Assembly (NCBI RefSeq): GCF_003330725.1
Contig: NZ_CP030840.1
Location: 4,898,001-4,962,000 of the forward strand
DNA from: Acidisarcina polymorpha
GTDB taxonomy: Bacteria; Acidobacteriota; Terriglobia; Terriglobales; Acidobacteriaceae
Reading direction: 5' to 3'
DNA length: 64,000 bases
Shown piece by piece: positions 7,894 to 16,869 of this stretch. Positions within the stretch are counted from its first letter, which is position 1. Each line of letters begins with the position of its first letter. The notes under the pieces are model-generated. The model saw nothing but the letters and a program-made list of their open reading frames with translations. It did not search any database and had not been told where the DNA came from. The translations under genes were made by a program, and so were the position numbers.

Positions 7894-8084
7894 GATGCGA
7901 GATGAGGATCATTGACGTCGATGATCCTGTCGTTTAAGGGTCCTTCGTGGCCACACTTTGAGCAGCGAAAAATCCCTCTTGTATCTGGGGTGCCATCCGA
8001 ATCCTCGCGACGTGAGGCGTGTCCACATGCCGAACAAACGTGCACATGAATGAGTTCCACCTCGGGATCGCCATTCTGATTCAT
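7890..8084 (-). CDS. Small zinc-ribbon protein
   Basis: A 64-residue protein with two Cys pairs, VCSACGH and RCSKCGH, about 25 residues apart, giving one treble-clef or zinc-ribbon unit. No other domain is present. The start is placed at the ATG of MNQNGDPEVEL; the frame is open 14 codons further upstream but lacks a ribosome site. It ends tail-to-tail with LysR, both stops lying in the palindromic CTAG at 7890-7893. A frameshifted gene with a related pattern lies at 31320-31553. The function is unknown. The 215 bp to the next gene (8300) hold nothing I recognise. Confidence 0.6.
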   Translation of the reverse strand: MNQNGDPEVELIHVHVCSACGHASRREDSDGTPDTRGIFRCSKCGHEGPLNDRIIDVNDPHLAS

Positions 8085-8299
8085 CGCATTAATCCGTTTG
8101 ATAGTCAGCAACAAGTGCCACACCAAGAATCTCGCCGGTTCTCGTGGCGTGCATCGGATAAACAGCGATAACTATCTACGGACAAGTGAGGACGTGTCTG
8201 GTCTTGTATGTCGCAGAATCAAGGGTCCTGCCGTCCAAGTGAGCGCTTGCGGGTTTATTGGCAGACAGAGAAGCCGCGCGAGGAGCAAGCTCTTTACGC

Positions 8300-8935
8300 T
8301 TACAAATTGAGAAATCCGCGCTGCGCAGCCGAGACGACGGCTTCTGTGCGACTGCTCGCTCCCAACTTTCCAACGATGTTGTCGACGTGGGTTCTCGTGG
8401 TTGCTTCTGAGATGTTCAGCCGTGCGGCGATCTCTTTATTGCGAAGCCCCTGCGCCATCTCAAGCAGAACCTCACGCTCACGGGGCGTTAGTTCCACGCG
8501 TTTACCCTGTTCTACAAGTTGAATTGCAAGCTTGGCCGGGATGAATAGTCTGCCGCTTCTTACGGCGCTGATAGCGTTGACGAGTTCTTGATCGTCAACC
8601 GAATCCTTTATCAGGTAGCCGCGGGCACCAGCATCGAGTGCACGATGGATGTTTTCATCCCCCGCATAGGTGGTCAACACGAGGATCAGAGCCCTCGGCC
8701 ACTCCTTGCAGATGCGTTCGATAGCTTCGACACCATCAATTCGACCTCCGAGACGAAGGTCCATCAGCACGACTTCGGGCTGAAGCTCGCGATATCGGAG
8801 AATCGCGTCTTCAGCGCTGGATGCCTCTCCGATTAGCTGGAGGCTTGGCTCGGTAGCGATGATCGCGGCAATGCCTCGCCGGACGATTGCGTGATCGTCT
8901 ACTGAAAGAATCCGAATCTTCTTGACGTCACCCAT
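8300..8935 (-). CDS. NarL/FixJ-type response regulator
   Basis: A 211-residue two-component output protein. The receiver domain (1-125) has the acidic pair DD at 13-14, phospho-acceptor Asp59 in VVLMDLRL, the switch Thr in LTTY near 88 and Lys110 in YLIKDS. The C-terminal LuxR-type HTH (about 148-205) has LTPREREVLLEMAQG, then NKEIAARLNISEATTRTHV. All key residues are present. Its start overlaps the end of the histidine kinase gene by 8 bp, so the two are translationally coupled and form a cognate pair. Target genes are unknown; the divergent sigma-like gene at 11229 is one candidate. Confidence 0.93.
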   Translation of the reverse strand: MGDVKKIRILSVDDHAIVRRGIAAIIATEPSLQLIGEASSAEDAILRYRELQPEVVLMDLRLGGRIDGVEAIERICKEWPRALILVLTTYAGDENIHRALDAGARGYLIKDSVDDQELVNAISAVRSGRLFIPAKLAIQLVEQGKRVELTPREREVLLEMAQGLRNKEIAARLNISEATTRTHVDNIVGKLGASSRTEAVVSAAQRGFLNL

Positions 8936-11072
8936 GTACAGGAACCTCTACCGAAACTTGACTTCCTTGCCCAGGCTTACTCTGGATATCGAAGCTGCCA
9001 CCCAGGGCGGCGGCGCGCTCCCGCATACCCGCCAAACCCCAATGTCCAGCGGTCCGCACGGCATTTTCGACGTCAAAACCAAGACCGTCGTCGCTGACAA
9101 CCGCCCGGATCTGATTGCCTAGCCTGTGGATCTCAATAGAGATACGACTAGCACTTGCGTGTTGCACCGCGTTACGGAAGGCCTCGCGGACGATACGGAA
9201 AAGATTTTCTGTTCTTTCTTCAGTCATGTCAGACAAATCGTTGAGGCAGCTGAAATGCATCTTGACCTGAGGATGTCGTTCGCACTCGGCCGATAAGACG
9301 CTGGCGATCATCTCATTCAGGCTTGCTCCTTTTGTTTGTTCACCGCGCATGTCGCCCACGGCGCGACGAGCTTCATGCATGGCACCCACGCTCTCGTTCA
9401 ATGCCATATCGATGTGTGACGCCAGCGCTTGTGAGGCCAACACGTCATCAGAGGAACGGAGTTGCTTGACTACCGCGCGAAGTTGCATAGTGACTCCAGC
9501 GAAGCCTTGCAGCAGGGTGTCATGCATTTCGCGCGCGATCCGATTACGTTCTGCAGTCGTCGCTCGACTCTTCTCGTGGGAGACAGCTTGCTCGCGAGCA
9601 TGTCGTTCCATCTGCCGGAGCTTCATGATTAGAGCCGCATGATTGCTTAGAGCAGCGAGGACCTCTTGCTGCTCCTCTGTGAACGATGTGTGGCCCGTCA
9701 AGCCCAAATCGATAACACCCAGTGCTTGTTCACCCGCTATGACAGGAATCGCAACTGTTGCTTTGCGCCAGTGAGTGAGATTCGAGTTGATTACGCCCCG
9801 CCGCGAGATCGCGCGCACCTCGTCATCAGCTCTCTCACAATTGGCATAAATCATCCTAAGATCCGCGAGACAAGAGCGAAGAGTCGACGTACTGTATGCA
9901 TCGAATGCGGCTTGGTGGGGTTCCCAATGCACTACCCCATCCTGAAACCAGAACTCGCTGCGAAGCGTGTTGGCACTAGCGTCGTAAATGTATAGGTGCC
10001 CTTCCTTTGCTCCTGCGGAGTCCGCAATACGAAGAACGACCTCCGACAAGCTCTGATCGAAGTCAGCGGATTGAGCAACGGCGTGTACGCTGTCTTTCAA
10101 GGCGGCGTTGGCCTTGACCAGCTCCGCTACCCGCTGCTGCGCCGCCTTCTCTTGCTCGCGCGCAATCGCCGCCTGCTCTACTTGCGCCGAAATGCGTTGA
10201 AATTCCAACGCAAGACCCACCTGCGTGGAAAGCGCGCTAATGGTTTCTTGAACGATTGAACTTGGCGCGGTCGACTTAATATAGGCGAGACCGAGATAAC
10301 CCTTCACTTCCCCGCCAACCTTGTAAGGAAAGTCATACAGCATCTGATTGCCGGCTTCTTGCTGGAAACGGGTTATCATCGGAAGAACATCGGTCAGAAT
10401 TTCGCCAACCCTTCGCCAGCGCGGTTTTCCGGCGGCTATTTCCGAGAAGTATCCCTGCCTGTCTTCTGCACTTGCACGCCTGATCTCCTCATTCGACTCC
10501 GGCGCAATCACATCTTCAGCTGTAGCAGTCACGCCATCTTTGTTGACCATCACAAATTCAAATTCAGTTCCGCGATTCCGCCTCAAGATTGCTCCGGCCG
10601 ACGCTCCTGAAACCTTAACGGCTTGGCCAAGAAAGCTTCGAAGCAATCCCTCCGGACTCTGCTCTCTCGTGAGTTCGTCCATGCAGTTGCGGAGCGCCTC
10701 ATTAGCTTTCGCAAGCTCCTCCGCTCGCTGCTGCGCAGGCTTCTCTTGCTCGTGAAGACTCGCTTGTTTCTCCGACTCGATGGAGAGTCGGTGTAGTTCC
10801 AAGGCCAAGGTAGCCTGCTGTGAAAGGCCATTTACGATCTCTGCTGCGGCTCTAACAGCTTCGATCAGCGCGGCATCGACATCAGCGGCATTCGCGAGAC
10901 GGGCAACGCTGCGCCGTAACAGCTCATAGGCTTTGGCCAACTCATTATGTGCCTTTTCCAACTCAGGAATTCGCTCTTCGGCTTCGACTGCTCGCCGCTC
11001 TGCCTCAGCAGGATTGAGGAGAAGATTGCTATCGGAGCTGTTGACCGCGCCCTGGAGTATCGATGCGGGCAT
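8928..11072 (-). CDS. Soluble GAF-domain sensor histidine kinase (HisKA_3 type)
   Basis: A 714-residue sensor kinase without membrane segments or signal peptide, hence cytoplasmic. In order: an N-terminal coiled-coil region, a GAF domain (about 140-290), a second coiled coil, a second GAF domain (about 340-480, with the GVIDLGLTG end strand), the dimerisation and phospho-acceptor helix RIAREMHDTLLQGFAG (about residue 505) and an HATPase with FRNAVQHA (N box), DDGLGFD (G1) and GLAGMRERA (G2). The start is the ATG at 11072, preceded by GGGAGG; a TTG five codons earlier is possible. It is paired with the response regulator at 8300. The GAF domains suggest a small-molecule, redox or gas signal; the ligand cannot be read from the sequence. 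Confidence 0.92.
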   Translation of the reverse strand: MPASILQGAVNSSDSNLLLNPAEAERRAVEAEERIPELEKAHNELAKAYELLRRSVARLANAADVDAALIEAVRAAAEIVNGLSQQATLALELHRLSIESEKQASLHEQEKPAQQRAEELAKANEALRNCMDELTREQSPEGLLRSFLGQAVKVSGASAGAILRRNRGTEFEFVMVNKDGVTATAEDVIAPESNEEIRRASAEDRQGYFSEIAAGKPRWRRVGEILTDVLPMITRFQQEAGNQMLYDFPYKVGGEVKGYLGLAYIKSTAPSSIVQETISALSTQVGLALEFQRISAQVEQAAIAREQEKAAQQRVAELVKANAALKDSVHAVAQSADFDQSLSEVVLRIADSAGAKEGHLYIYDASANTLRSEFWFQDGVVHWEPHQAAFDAYSTSTLRSCLADLRMIYANCERADDEVRAISRRGVINSNLTHWRKATVAIPVIAGEQALGVIDLGLTGHTSFTEEQQEVLAALSNHAALIMKLRQMERHAREQAVSHEKSRATTAERNRIAREMHDTLLQGFAGVTMQLRAVVKQLRSSDDVLASQALASHIDMALNESVGAMHEARRAVGDMRGEQTKGASLNEMIASVLSAECERHPQVKMHFSCLNDLSDMTEERTENLFRIVREAFRNAVQHASASRISIEIHRLGNQIRAVVSDDGLGFDVENAVRTAGHWGLAGMRERAAALGGSFDIQSKPGQGSQVSVEVPVHG

Positions 11073-11228
11073 ATACCTGCCTCCCAAAGAGTCCCACGAA
11101 TCATTTTCGCACTAAGGCGCGTTTGGCGTCGTCCTCACTTTTACGTAGGAAATCTCTAGCGATCTGCGTACGCGAAGGCTGAAGAAAAGCGGAGGCTTCC
11201 GCTGCGATGTAGAGCGAACCTGTGGGGC

Positions 11229-11849
11229 ATGACTGACATTCAAGTGGACAGCGGTAAGACTCAATCGAACCCACCCTCGAATTGGTGCAGGGTGTTCACT
11301 GCTGAAGCTGAGTCACTGCTTCGACTCGGGTTCAGCCTAACGAACAATGAAGGCTACGCGCTGAGCGCAGTTATCTTGGGGCTGGAAACGGTCCGCTCGC
11401 GCTTTGCTGATCGGGCATCTTCCAAGGTGAATCAATTGTCATTTGCAGGATTCGCTACTATCTCGGCGTCCTTGGGCATGCTCGCGTGTCTACCGAAGCG
11501 CAGCGCGGTGCAGGGCGGTCAAGCAGTCTCTGAAATGCTGCTCAATTTACCTGCTTGCTCCAGACTCGTGTTTTGTCTACGTATTCTCGAAGGGCTTTCT
11601 TTAGAAGCCACTTCGATGCTGGTTGGACAGTCTGAGGACGATTGCAAAGAGCACATCAGCACGGCTCTTCGGAGTCGATGGCAGAGCGCATCTCCTCAAT
11701 TCTACGTAGCGAGAAGCAACGCTTTTGCCGATGCGTCGCAGACCTCAGAGCGGCACACTGAAATTGCTGAGGAATCAGTCACCCGACCACAGCCGGCTAG
11801 AAGGATGCAGTACCACCTTTACAGGCAAGATGCCAGTCAAGACCTTTAG
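11229..11849 (+). CDS. RNA polymerase sigma-factor-like protein (region-4-like HTH)
   Basis: A 206-residue protein. The part around residues 97-150 (LLNLPACSRLVFCLRILEGL, SLEATSMLVGQSEDDCKEHI) looks like sigma region 4: the helix that follows LP..., then a HTH ending in a string typical of ECF sigma factors. The N-terminal half does not show a clear region 2. It may therefore be a degenerate ECF sigma factor or a region-4-only regulator. The C-terminal 50 residues are polar. It is divergent from the histidine kinase with 156 bp between starts. No anti-sigma gene is adjacent. Confidence 0.5.
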   Translation: MTDIQVDSGKTQSNPPSNWCRVFTAEAESLLRLGFSLTNNEGYALSAVILGLETVRSRFADRASSKVNQLSFAGFATISASLGMLACLPKRSAVQGGQAVSEMLLNLPACSRLVFCLRILEGLSLEATSMLVGQSEDDCKEHISTALRSRWQSASPQFYVARSNAFADASQTSERHTEIAEESVTRPQPARRMQYHLYRQDASQDL

Positions 11850-12005
11850 CGTTCATCAATCGAGATCTAGATACGTTGCGGATTGCACATATCGGACGTT
11901 TAGAGGCATCTGCAATGTACCAGAAAACAGACCTCGATCTAAATTGTCCGGCCTTATGCGAAGGGGCCGATTCGAAACCATAACGCAGATCAACCCGGAG
12001 GAGAA

Positions 12006-14186
12006 ATGATGGTCTCGCCTATAACAACCCAGAGCGCTCAGACGCACGCCTTGCCTAACGAAGCCCCGGTGGTGGCCAAGTCGCGCGCCGGAGTCGCGAA
12101 AATCGGAAAGGGTAAGCTTTTTATCAACGGCCAGTTCGTCGACGCCGAGGGCGGCAAAACTCGGCCCAATGTGGATCCCTCAACAGAATCGGTAACCACT
12201 ACGGTAGCCGACGCGTCTGCGGAAGACGTCAAGAAGGCTATCCATGCTGCCAGAGAAGCGTTCGATAGTGGCCCGTGGGGCAGCATGAATCCGTTCGACC
12301 GCGGGCTCATATTGCAGCGCGTCGCGACGCTGATGCTCGAACGGGCTGAAGACTTCGCCACTCGTGAGACGGTGGATGTGGGCAAGCCGATCACCCCCAC
12401 GAAATCCTTCGATGTCCCTCAAGGTGCCGCCTCGTTTGCCTACTACGGATCGCTTGCGGGGCAACTGGATGGCGCTACACGTCCGGGCAACGGCGCAAGC
12501 ATGGTCTATACCAGACGAGAGCCGCTTGGGGTCGTTGGAGCCATCAGCCCGTTCAACTTTCCTCTGAACCTCTCTATCAACAAGATCGCACCGGCGCTTG
12601 CAGCGGGCAATACGATCGTTCACAAGCCCGCTGCGGAGACGCCGCTTTCTGCTCTCCTGCTTGCAGAGGTCTTGCAAGATGCCGGCCTACCGAAAGGCGT
12701 TTACAACCTCGTCACAGGCAGCGGATCCGTGGCCGGAGCGGAGGTGATCGCCAACCCCGGGGTGGACAAGATCGCCTTCACCGGTTCTACCCAGGTGGGA
12801 AAGCAGACTCAGGAGATCGCGTCTAAAACCCTTAAGCATGTAACGCTGGAACTAGGCGGGAAAAACGCTCTTCTGATTTTTGCCGACGCTGTCAATGGGC
12901 CCTCCGCCGACCTCGATGCGCTAGTCGAGACCGTATTCCAGGCCGGCTACTTCAATTGTGGCCAGTTTTGCATGGGATGCTCTCGCGTCATTGTCGAGCG
13001 GAGTGTCCATGACCAGTTGGTTGAGGCTCTCTCACAGAGGATAAAAGGCGCGAAAGTTGGCGACCCTTTCGACGCGTCCACAGAAGTCGGTCCGTTGGCG
13101 CACAAGGCTCAATACGACAAGGTCCTCGAATACGTGGGCATTGCGCAATCCGAAGGTGCAAAGATCGCAGTTGGAGGCAATCCGCTTCGGGTGAAAGAAA
13201 CCGGTGGGAAGGGTTTCTTCCACGAGTTGACGTTGTTCACCGGAGTCAGGCCAACGATGCGCGTCGCCCAAGAAGAGATATTTGGGCCAGCTCTGAGTGT
13301 GCTTACTTTCGACACGGAAGCGGAGGCGCTCAGGATCGCGAACGGGCTTCCCTATGGCCTTTCGGCCGGTGTAGCAACGCATGATCTGAACCGCGCACAC
13401 CGTGTCGCGGCTGGGCTGCAAGCGGGCATCGTCTGGGTCAACACCTGGGGCCAGTTCACCGCGACGACTTCCTTCGGAGGCTACAAGCAGTCAGGATACG
13501 GTCGCGAGATCGGTCCCGAAGGCATTGAAGAGTACCTCCAGAGCAAGACGGTCTACGTGCAGATGAACGGGTTAGGGATTAGAGCCGCCTACCATAACAG
13601 AATTCAAAAACCATCAGGAGCAGCTATGCCGAAGACCTTGCAGGATACGATCCTACCGGACACGTTCTTCTCAAATCGTTTGAGCCTACCCGGCAACGAC
13701 ACTCTTAACGCGGATGACAAATTTGCCATTCTTGACGTGAGCTTTCGTTTTGAATGGTGCTTTGACTCGCAGCATATGGATGAACTGGCCGCCATACTCA
13801 CCGACGACGTGATCCTCGATCACTTCTGGGGCTATCGAGAAGGAAAGCCGGCAGTGATGGAGTTGCTGAGGGCCAACGTCCCCGCTACGCGAGGAATCCG
13901 TCATCAGAGCACCAATGCCGTAATCGTTCCGGATGGCGACGGTTCGGTCAGCGTCATTAGCTACCTGTTCGCTGTCCTTGTCGCAAATGGCAACGGGCTT
14001 CCGGCGATTGCAGGTCATGCGCTGGTGACAGACGTGATTCGGAAAGATGGCGATCGTTGGAAGATCGCACGCCGCACATTCGAACAGATGCGTACTCCCG
14101 AGGGCTACTTGCCTGCGGAGACGGAGGAGCTTTGGCAGGCGACGGCGGCGGATCGAGGCCCGGTGCTTGAGAAAAGCACCCTCTAG
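12006..14186 (+). CDS. Aldehyde dehydrogenase read through into a SnoaL/NTF2-like protein
   Basis: A 726-residue ORF made of two proteins. Residues 30-520 are an NAD(P)-dependent aldehyde dehydrogenase: FNFPLNLSINKIAPALAAGN, FTGSTQVGKQ, catalytic Glu in LELGGKN, nucleophile Cys in NCGQFCMG, QEEIFGP, and a normal C-terminal end at YLQSKTVYVQM. Residues 541-726 are an NTF2-like/SnoaL domain (cone-shaped fold, small-molecule isomerase or hydrolase relatives; ending GDRWKIARRTF). The 18-residue link looks like translated spacer, and AGGAG five bases before ATG 13626 would start the second protein on its own. So this may be a recent stop-loss fusion, with both a fusion and a separate SnoaL protein made. 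The start has a strong GGAGGAG. Confidence 0.85.
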   Translation: MMVSPITTQSAQTHALPNEAPVVAKSRAGVAKIGKGKLFINGQFVDAEGGKTRPNVDPSTESVTTTVADASAEDVKKAIHAAREAFDSGPWGSMNPFDRGLILQRVATLMLERAEDFATRETVDVGKPITPTKSFDVPQGAASFAYYGSLAGQLDGATRPGNGASMVYTRREPLGVVGAISPFNFPLNLSINKIAPALAAGNTIVHKPAAETPLSALLLAEVLQDAGLPKGVYNLVTGSGSVAGAEVIANPGVDKIAFTGSTQVGKQTQEIASKTLKHVTLELGGKNALLIFADAVNGPSADLDALVETVFQAGYFNCGQFCMGCSRVIVERSVHDQLVEALSQRIKGAKVGDPFDASTEVGPLAHKAQYDKVLEYVGIAQSEGAKIAVGGNPLRVKETGGKGFFHELTLFTGVRPTMRVAQEEIFGPALSVLTFDTEAEALRIANGLPYGLSAGVATHDLNRAHRVAAGLQAGIVWVNTWGQFTATTSFGGYKQSGYGREIGPEGIEEYLQSKTVYVQMNGLGIRAAYHNRIQKPSGAAMPKTLQDTILPDTFFSNRLSLPGNDTLNADDKFAILDVSFRFEWCFDSQHMDELAAILTDDVILDHFWGYREGKPAVMELLRANVPATRGIRHQSTNAVIVPDGDGSVSVISYLFAVLVANGNGLPAIAGHALVTDVIRKDGDRWKIARRTFEQMRTPEGYLPAETEELWQATAADRGPVLEKSTL
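13616..13628 (+). promoter_or_regulatory. Internal ribosome-binding site and start within the ALDH-SnoaL ORF
   Basis: AGGAG at 13616-13620 is followed after five bases by ATG at 13626, exactly where the SnoaL-like domain begins (MPKTLQDTILP). It is a vestige of, or a still active, independent start for the downstream protein. Confidence 0.6.
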
Positions 14187-14224
14187 TGTCTAAGAAGCCA
14201 AATCCCCTATAACGAGAGGTTGAG

Positions 14225-15268
14225 ATGTCAGCAAATGGATCTAGTCGTACCAAAATGAAGGGTCAGTGGCTCTCTGCGGCAAGAGCCCCGCTCGAATGGA
14301 AGGACCTGGATGTACCGACGATCGGACCGGATGAGGTGCTCATCAAGGTCCATGCCTGTGGAGTTTGCGGTTCCGATATCCATCTGCTCGAAGGAGATTT
14401 TGGACCGTTCGCACGGACTCCACTGGTTCCTGGACACGAAGTGGCCGGCGTCGTCAATGCGGTAGGTAGCGCCGTGGTCCACCTAAAGGTCAATGATCGC
14501 GTAGGTCTGGGTTGGACCCAGCACTCGTGTGGAGTGTGCCCACAATGCACCGCGGGCAACACCTCCATCTGCAGTCGCCAACAGGTGACCGGCATTCAGG
14601 TCAACGGAGGCTATGCCGAGTACGTGAAAGCGACAGCACGAGATGTAATCAAGATTCCCGACAACATCACCCTGGAAGAAGCCGCTCCGCTAATGTGCGC
14701 CGGTATAACCACCTATTCCCCGCTTCGACTGCTGAACGTTCGGCCTGGGCAGCGAGTCGTGACGCTGGGACTCGGCGGTTTGGGCCATGTCGCCGTGCAG
14801 TTTGCTAAAGCGCTCGGCGCGGAGTCAATCGGAGTTGCACGCGGACAGGACAAGGTCGAACTTGCCATGAACAAGCTGGGCGCGGACCTGGCGATCGACT
14901 CATCGAAGACAAACTGGGTCGAAGAGGTGAATCGTTTGGGAGGCGCAAACGTCGTCCTTAATACCGCCAATAACGCGCAACTGATGGGGGAAGCCGTTCA
15001 CGCGCTCGCGCCGGATGGAACGCTGGTTCTGCTTGCCGTTGATCCAAACCCGTTGACATTGCCATCCTCGGGCGAGTTCATTCAGAGTCGCCGGCGGCTC
15101 ATGGGGTCAAGCACCGGCTCTATCAGCGATGCGGTCGAGATGTTCGAGCTTGCGTCGCGGCGCGGTATCCGACCAATGATCGAGACCTATCCAATGGCCA
15201 ATGCCGCCGCGGTTGTAGAGCGCGTAAAAGCTGGTAAGCCAAGATTCCGCGCCGTACTCAGCACATAG
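14225..15268 (+). CDS. Zinc-dependent alcohol dehydrogenase (MDR, cinnamyl/yeast-ADH type)
   Basis: A 347-residue medium-chain zinc alcohol dehydrogenase. The catalytic zinc ligands are in HACGVCGSD and PGHEVAG; the structural zinc lobe is HSCGVCPQCTAGNTSIC with four Cys. The NAD(P) loop is GLGGLGHVAVQFAKALGA (near residue 180). All ligands are present, so it should be active on primary or allylic alcohols and aldehydes. It lies 38 bp after the ALDH-SnoaL gene, same strand, and 11 bp before an SDR, so it belongs to one redox operon; an alcohol-to-acid route through this ADH and the ALDH is a natural inference. Confidence 0.93.
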   Translation: MSANGSSRTKMKGQWLSAARAPLEWKDLDVPTIGPDEVLIKVHACGVCGSDIHLLEGDFGPFARTPLVPGHEVAGVVNAVGSAVVHLKVNDRVGLGWTQHSCGVCPQCTAGNTSICSRQQVTGIQVNGGYAEYVKATARDVIKIPDNITLEEAAPLMCAGITTYSPLRLLNVRPGQRVVTLGLGGLGHVAVQFAKALGAESIGVARGQDKVELAMNKLGADLAIDSSKTNWVEEVNRLGGANVVLNTANNAQLMGEAVHALAPDGTLVLLAVDPNPLTLPSSGEFIQSRRRLMGSSTGSISDAVEMFELASRRGIRPMIETYPMANAAAVVERVKAGKPRFRAVLST

Positions 15269-15279
15269 TAGGGGAAACT

Positions 15280-16098
15280 ATGACAACAAAGCAGCGACAG
15301 AGTGTAGCTCTCGTCACGGGGGCTACGGACGGTCTTGGGCGGGGGCTCGCAAGAGCTTTCGCCCAGGCAGGTTGGAATGTTCTTGTACACGGGCGGAACG
15401 CGCATCGTGGACGGCAAGTTGTTGACGAGCTCACGTCGCTCGGCGCGGCGGCTAGCTTTTACCAAGCCGATTTTGCTTCCTTCGATCAGGTGCGCTCGTT
15501 GGCAGACGAGATTTGCGCGAGCTACAGAAGACTCGACGTGCTGGTCAACAATGCGGGACTTGGGATTGAGGACGCTCGGCAAGAGAGCCGCGACGGGCTA
15601 GAGATGCTATTGCAGGTTGACTACCTGTCTCCGTACCTCCTGACCCGGAGACTGTTGCCGTTGCTTTCTCAATCCGGCCCTACTCGAATCGTCAACGTGT
15701 CATCGGCGGGGCAGTCGCCGTTGAACTTCAAAGACCTTATGCTGGAACACTCGTGGAGCGGTCAGCAATCTTATTGCCAGGCAAAGCTGGCGCAGATCAT
15801 GATGACGTTCGACCTTGCGGAGGAGTACAGCGCAGATCAGGTCACAATCAACGCACTGCATCCCGCCTCGATGATGCCTACCAAAATCGTTGTGGGGCGA
15901 TTCTCACCTATGAGTACCTTAGAGTCGGGCGTCGAGAATGTCTTCCGGCTCGCAACCGACGATCGTTTCCTTGGTGTGAGTGGGAAATATTTCAATGAGT
16001 TGCGAGAGGCACGGGCGAACGCTCAGGCTTACGACGCACATACCAGAGCTGAACTGAAAAGAGTCAGTGAGCAGCTACTCGGCGACTGCCTCGACTAA
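15280..16098 (+). CDS. Short-chain dehydrogenase/reductase (retinol-dehydrogenase-like)
   Basis: A 272-residue SDR. The cofactor loop TGATDGLGRG is at residues 13-22, VNNAGLG near 89-95, catalytic Ser in VNVSSAG, and the Tyr/Lys pair in YCQAKLAQ. The C-terminal stretch (NALHPASMMPTKIV) resembles retinol-dehydrogenase/WWOX-like SDRs that take lipophilic alcohols. It is the third gene of the redox run, with AGGGGAA before its ATG. The substrate is not known. Confidence 0.88.
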   Translation: MTTKQRQSVALVTGATDGLGRGLARAFAQAGWNVLVHGRNAHRGRQVVDELTSLGAAASFYQADFASFDQVRSLADEICASYRRLDVLVNNAGLGIEDARQESRDGLEMLLQVDYLSPYLLTRRLLPLLSQSGPTRIVNVSSAGQSPLNFKDLMLEHSWSGQQSYCQAKLAQIMMTFDLAEEYSADQVTINALHPASMMPTKIVVGRFSPMSTLESGVENVFRLATDDRFLGVSGKYFNELREARANAQAYDAHTRAELKRVSEQLLGDCLD

Positions 16099-16141
16099 GC
16101 AGGCAGGAACTATCGACAAATCTATGTGGGAGGACAATGGA

Positions 16142-16852
16142 ATGGGCGTGAGAAGAGTTGTCGTCGTCGGCGGCACTTCGGGGATCGGACTTGCAACGGC
16201 ACAGCAGCTCGCCGCAGAGGGAGCGGACGTGCTCGCGTTGGGGCGAAACGAGAAACAAATCGACGAAGTGAAGGAAGCGCATCCCGAGGTCAGATTCGCA
16301 TTGGCCGATGCGGCGTCCCAGGAAGCCATGGCGAGTTGCTATGCAGCGTTTGGTCCCTTCAGCGGCCTTGTGCTGTGCGTGAGCGGTGCCAAGGGTGCTG
16401 GCTTTTTCAAGGATCTGGAAGCGGACGATGTACTGAGCGGCTTTCAGCAGAAGTTCATCCCGCAGTTCCGCGCCGCTCAGGCCGCTTTGCCGTTCTTAAA
16501 GCAGGATGGGTCCATCACATTCGTTTCCGCGATCTCTGCTCGTGCGGCTAACCCCGGAACGGCCGGTCTCGCCGCTATCAATGGCGCTATTGAAGCAATG
16601 ATCAAGCCGCTTGCTCGCGAATTAAAGCCTCTTCGCGCAAATGCCGTTTCGCCCGGAGTCGTCGAGACACCATGGTGGAGCAAAGTGCCAGACGCGGTGC
16701 GGGAGCAATTGCTGCAACAAAGCGCCGCGGCCTCACTGGTCGGGAAGAATGCGCAGGCGGAAGAACTTGCCCATGCCATTGTGTTCCTGATCGGAAACGG
16801 GTTTGTCACCGGAACAGTTCTGGAAGTCGACGGCGGTCTGCGACTTTCCTAA
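16142..16852 (+). CDS. SDR-family protein lacking the YxxxK catalytic pair
   Basis: A 236-residue SDR fold. VVVVGGTSGIGLATAQQLAA gives the nucleotide loop and VLCVSGAKGAG stands where NNAG normally is. At the catalytic position the text reads GTAGLAAINGAIEAM: no Tyr-x-x-x-Lys, so ordinary SDR chemistry is not expected, although a related subgroup with this pattern is known among annotated SDRs. The C-terminus is typical (VTGTVLEVDGGLRL). I place the start at ATG 16142, preceded by GGGAGG; the frame extends back to 16067 into the previous gene without a ribosome site. It could be a scaffold or an atypical reductase. Confidence 0.75.
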   Translation: MGVRRVVVVGGTSGIGLATAQQLAAEGADVLALGRNEKQIDEVKEAHPEVRFALADAASQEAMASCYAAFGPFSGLVLCVSGAKGAGFFKDLEADDVLSGFQQKFIPQFRAAQAALPFLKQDGSITFVSAISARAANPGTAGLAAINGAIEAMIKPLARELKPLRANAVSPGVVETPWWSKVPDAVREQLLQQSAAASLVGKNAQAEELAHAIVFLIGNGFVTGTVLEVDGGLRLS

Positions 16853-16869
16853 AATTCGTGGAGTCAGCT

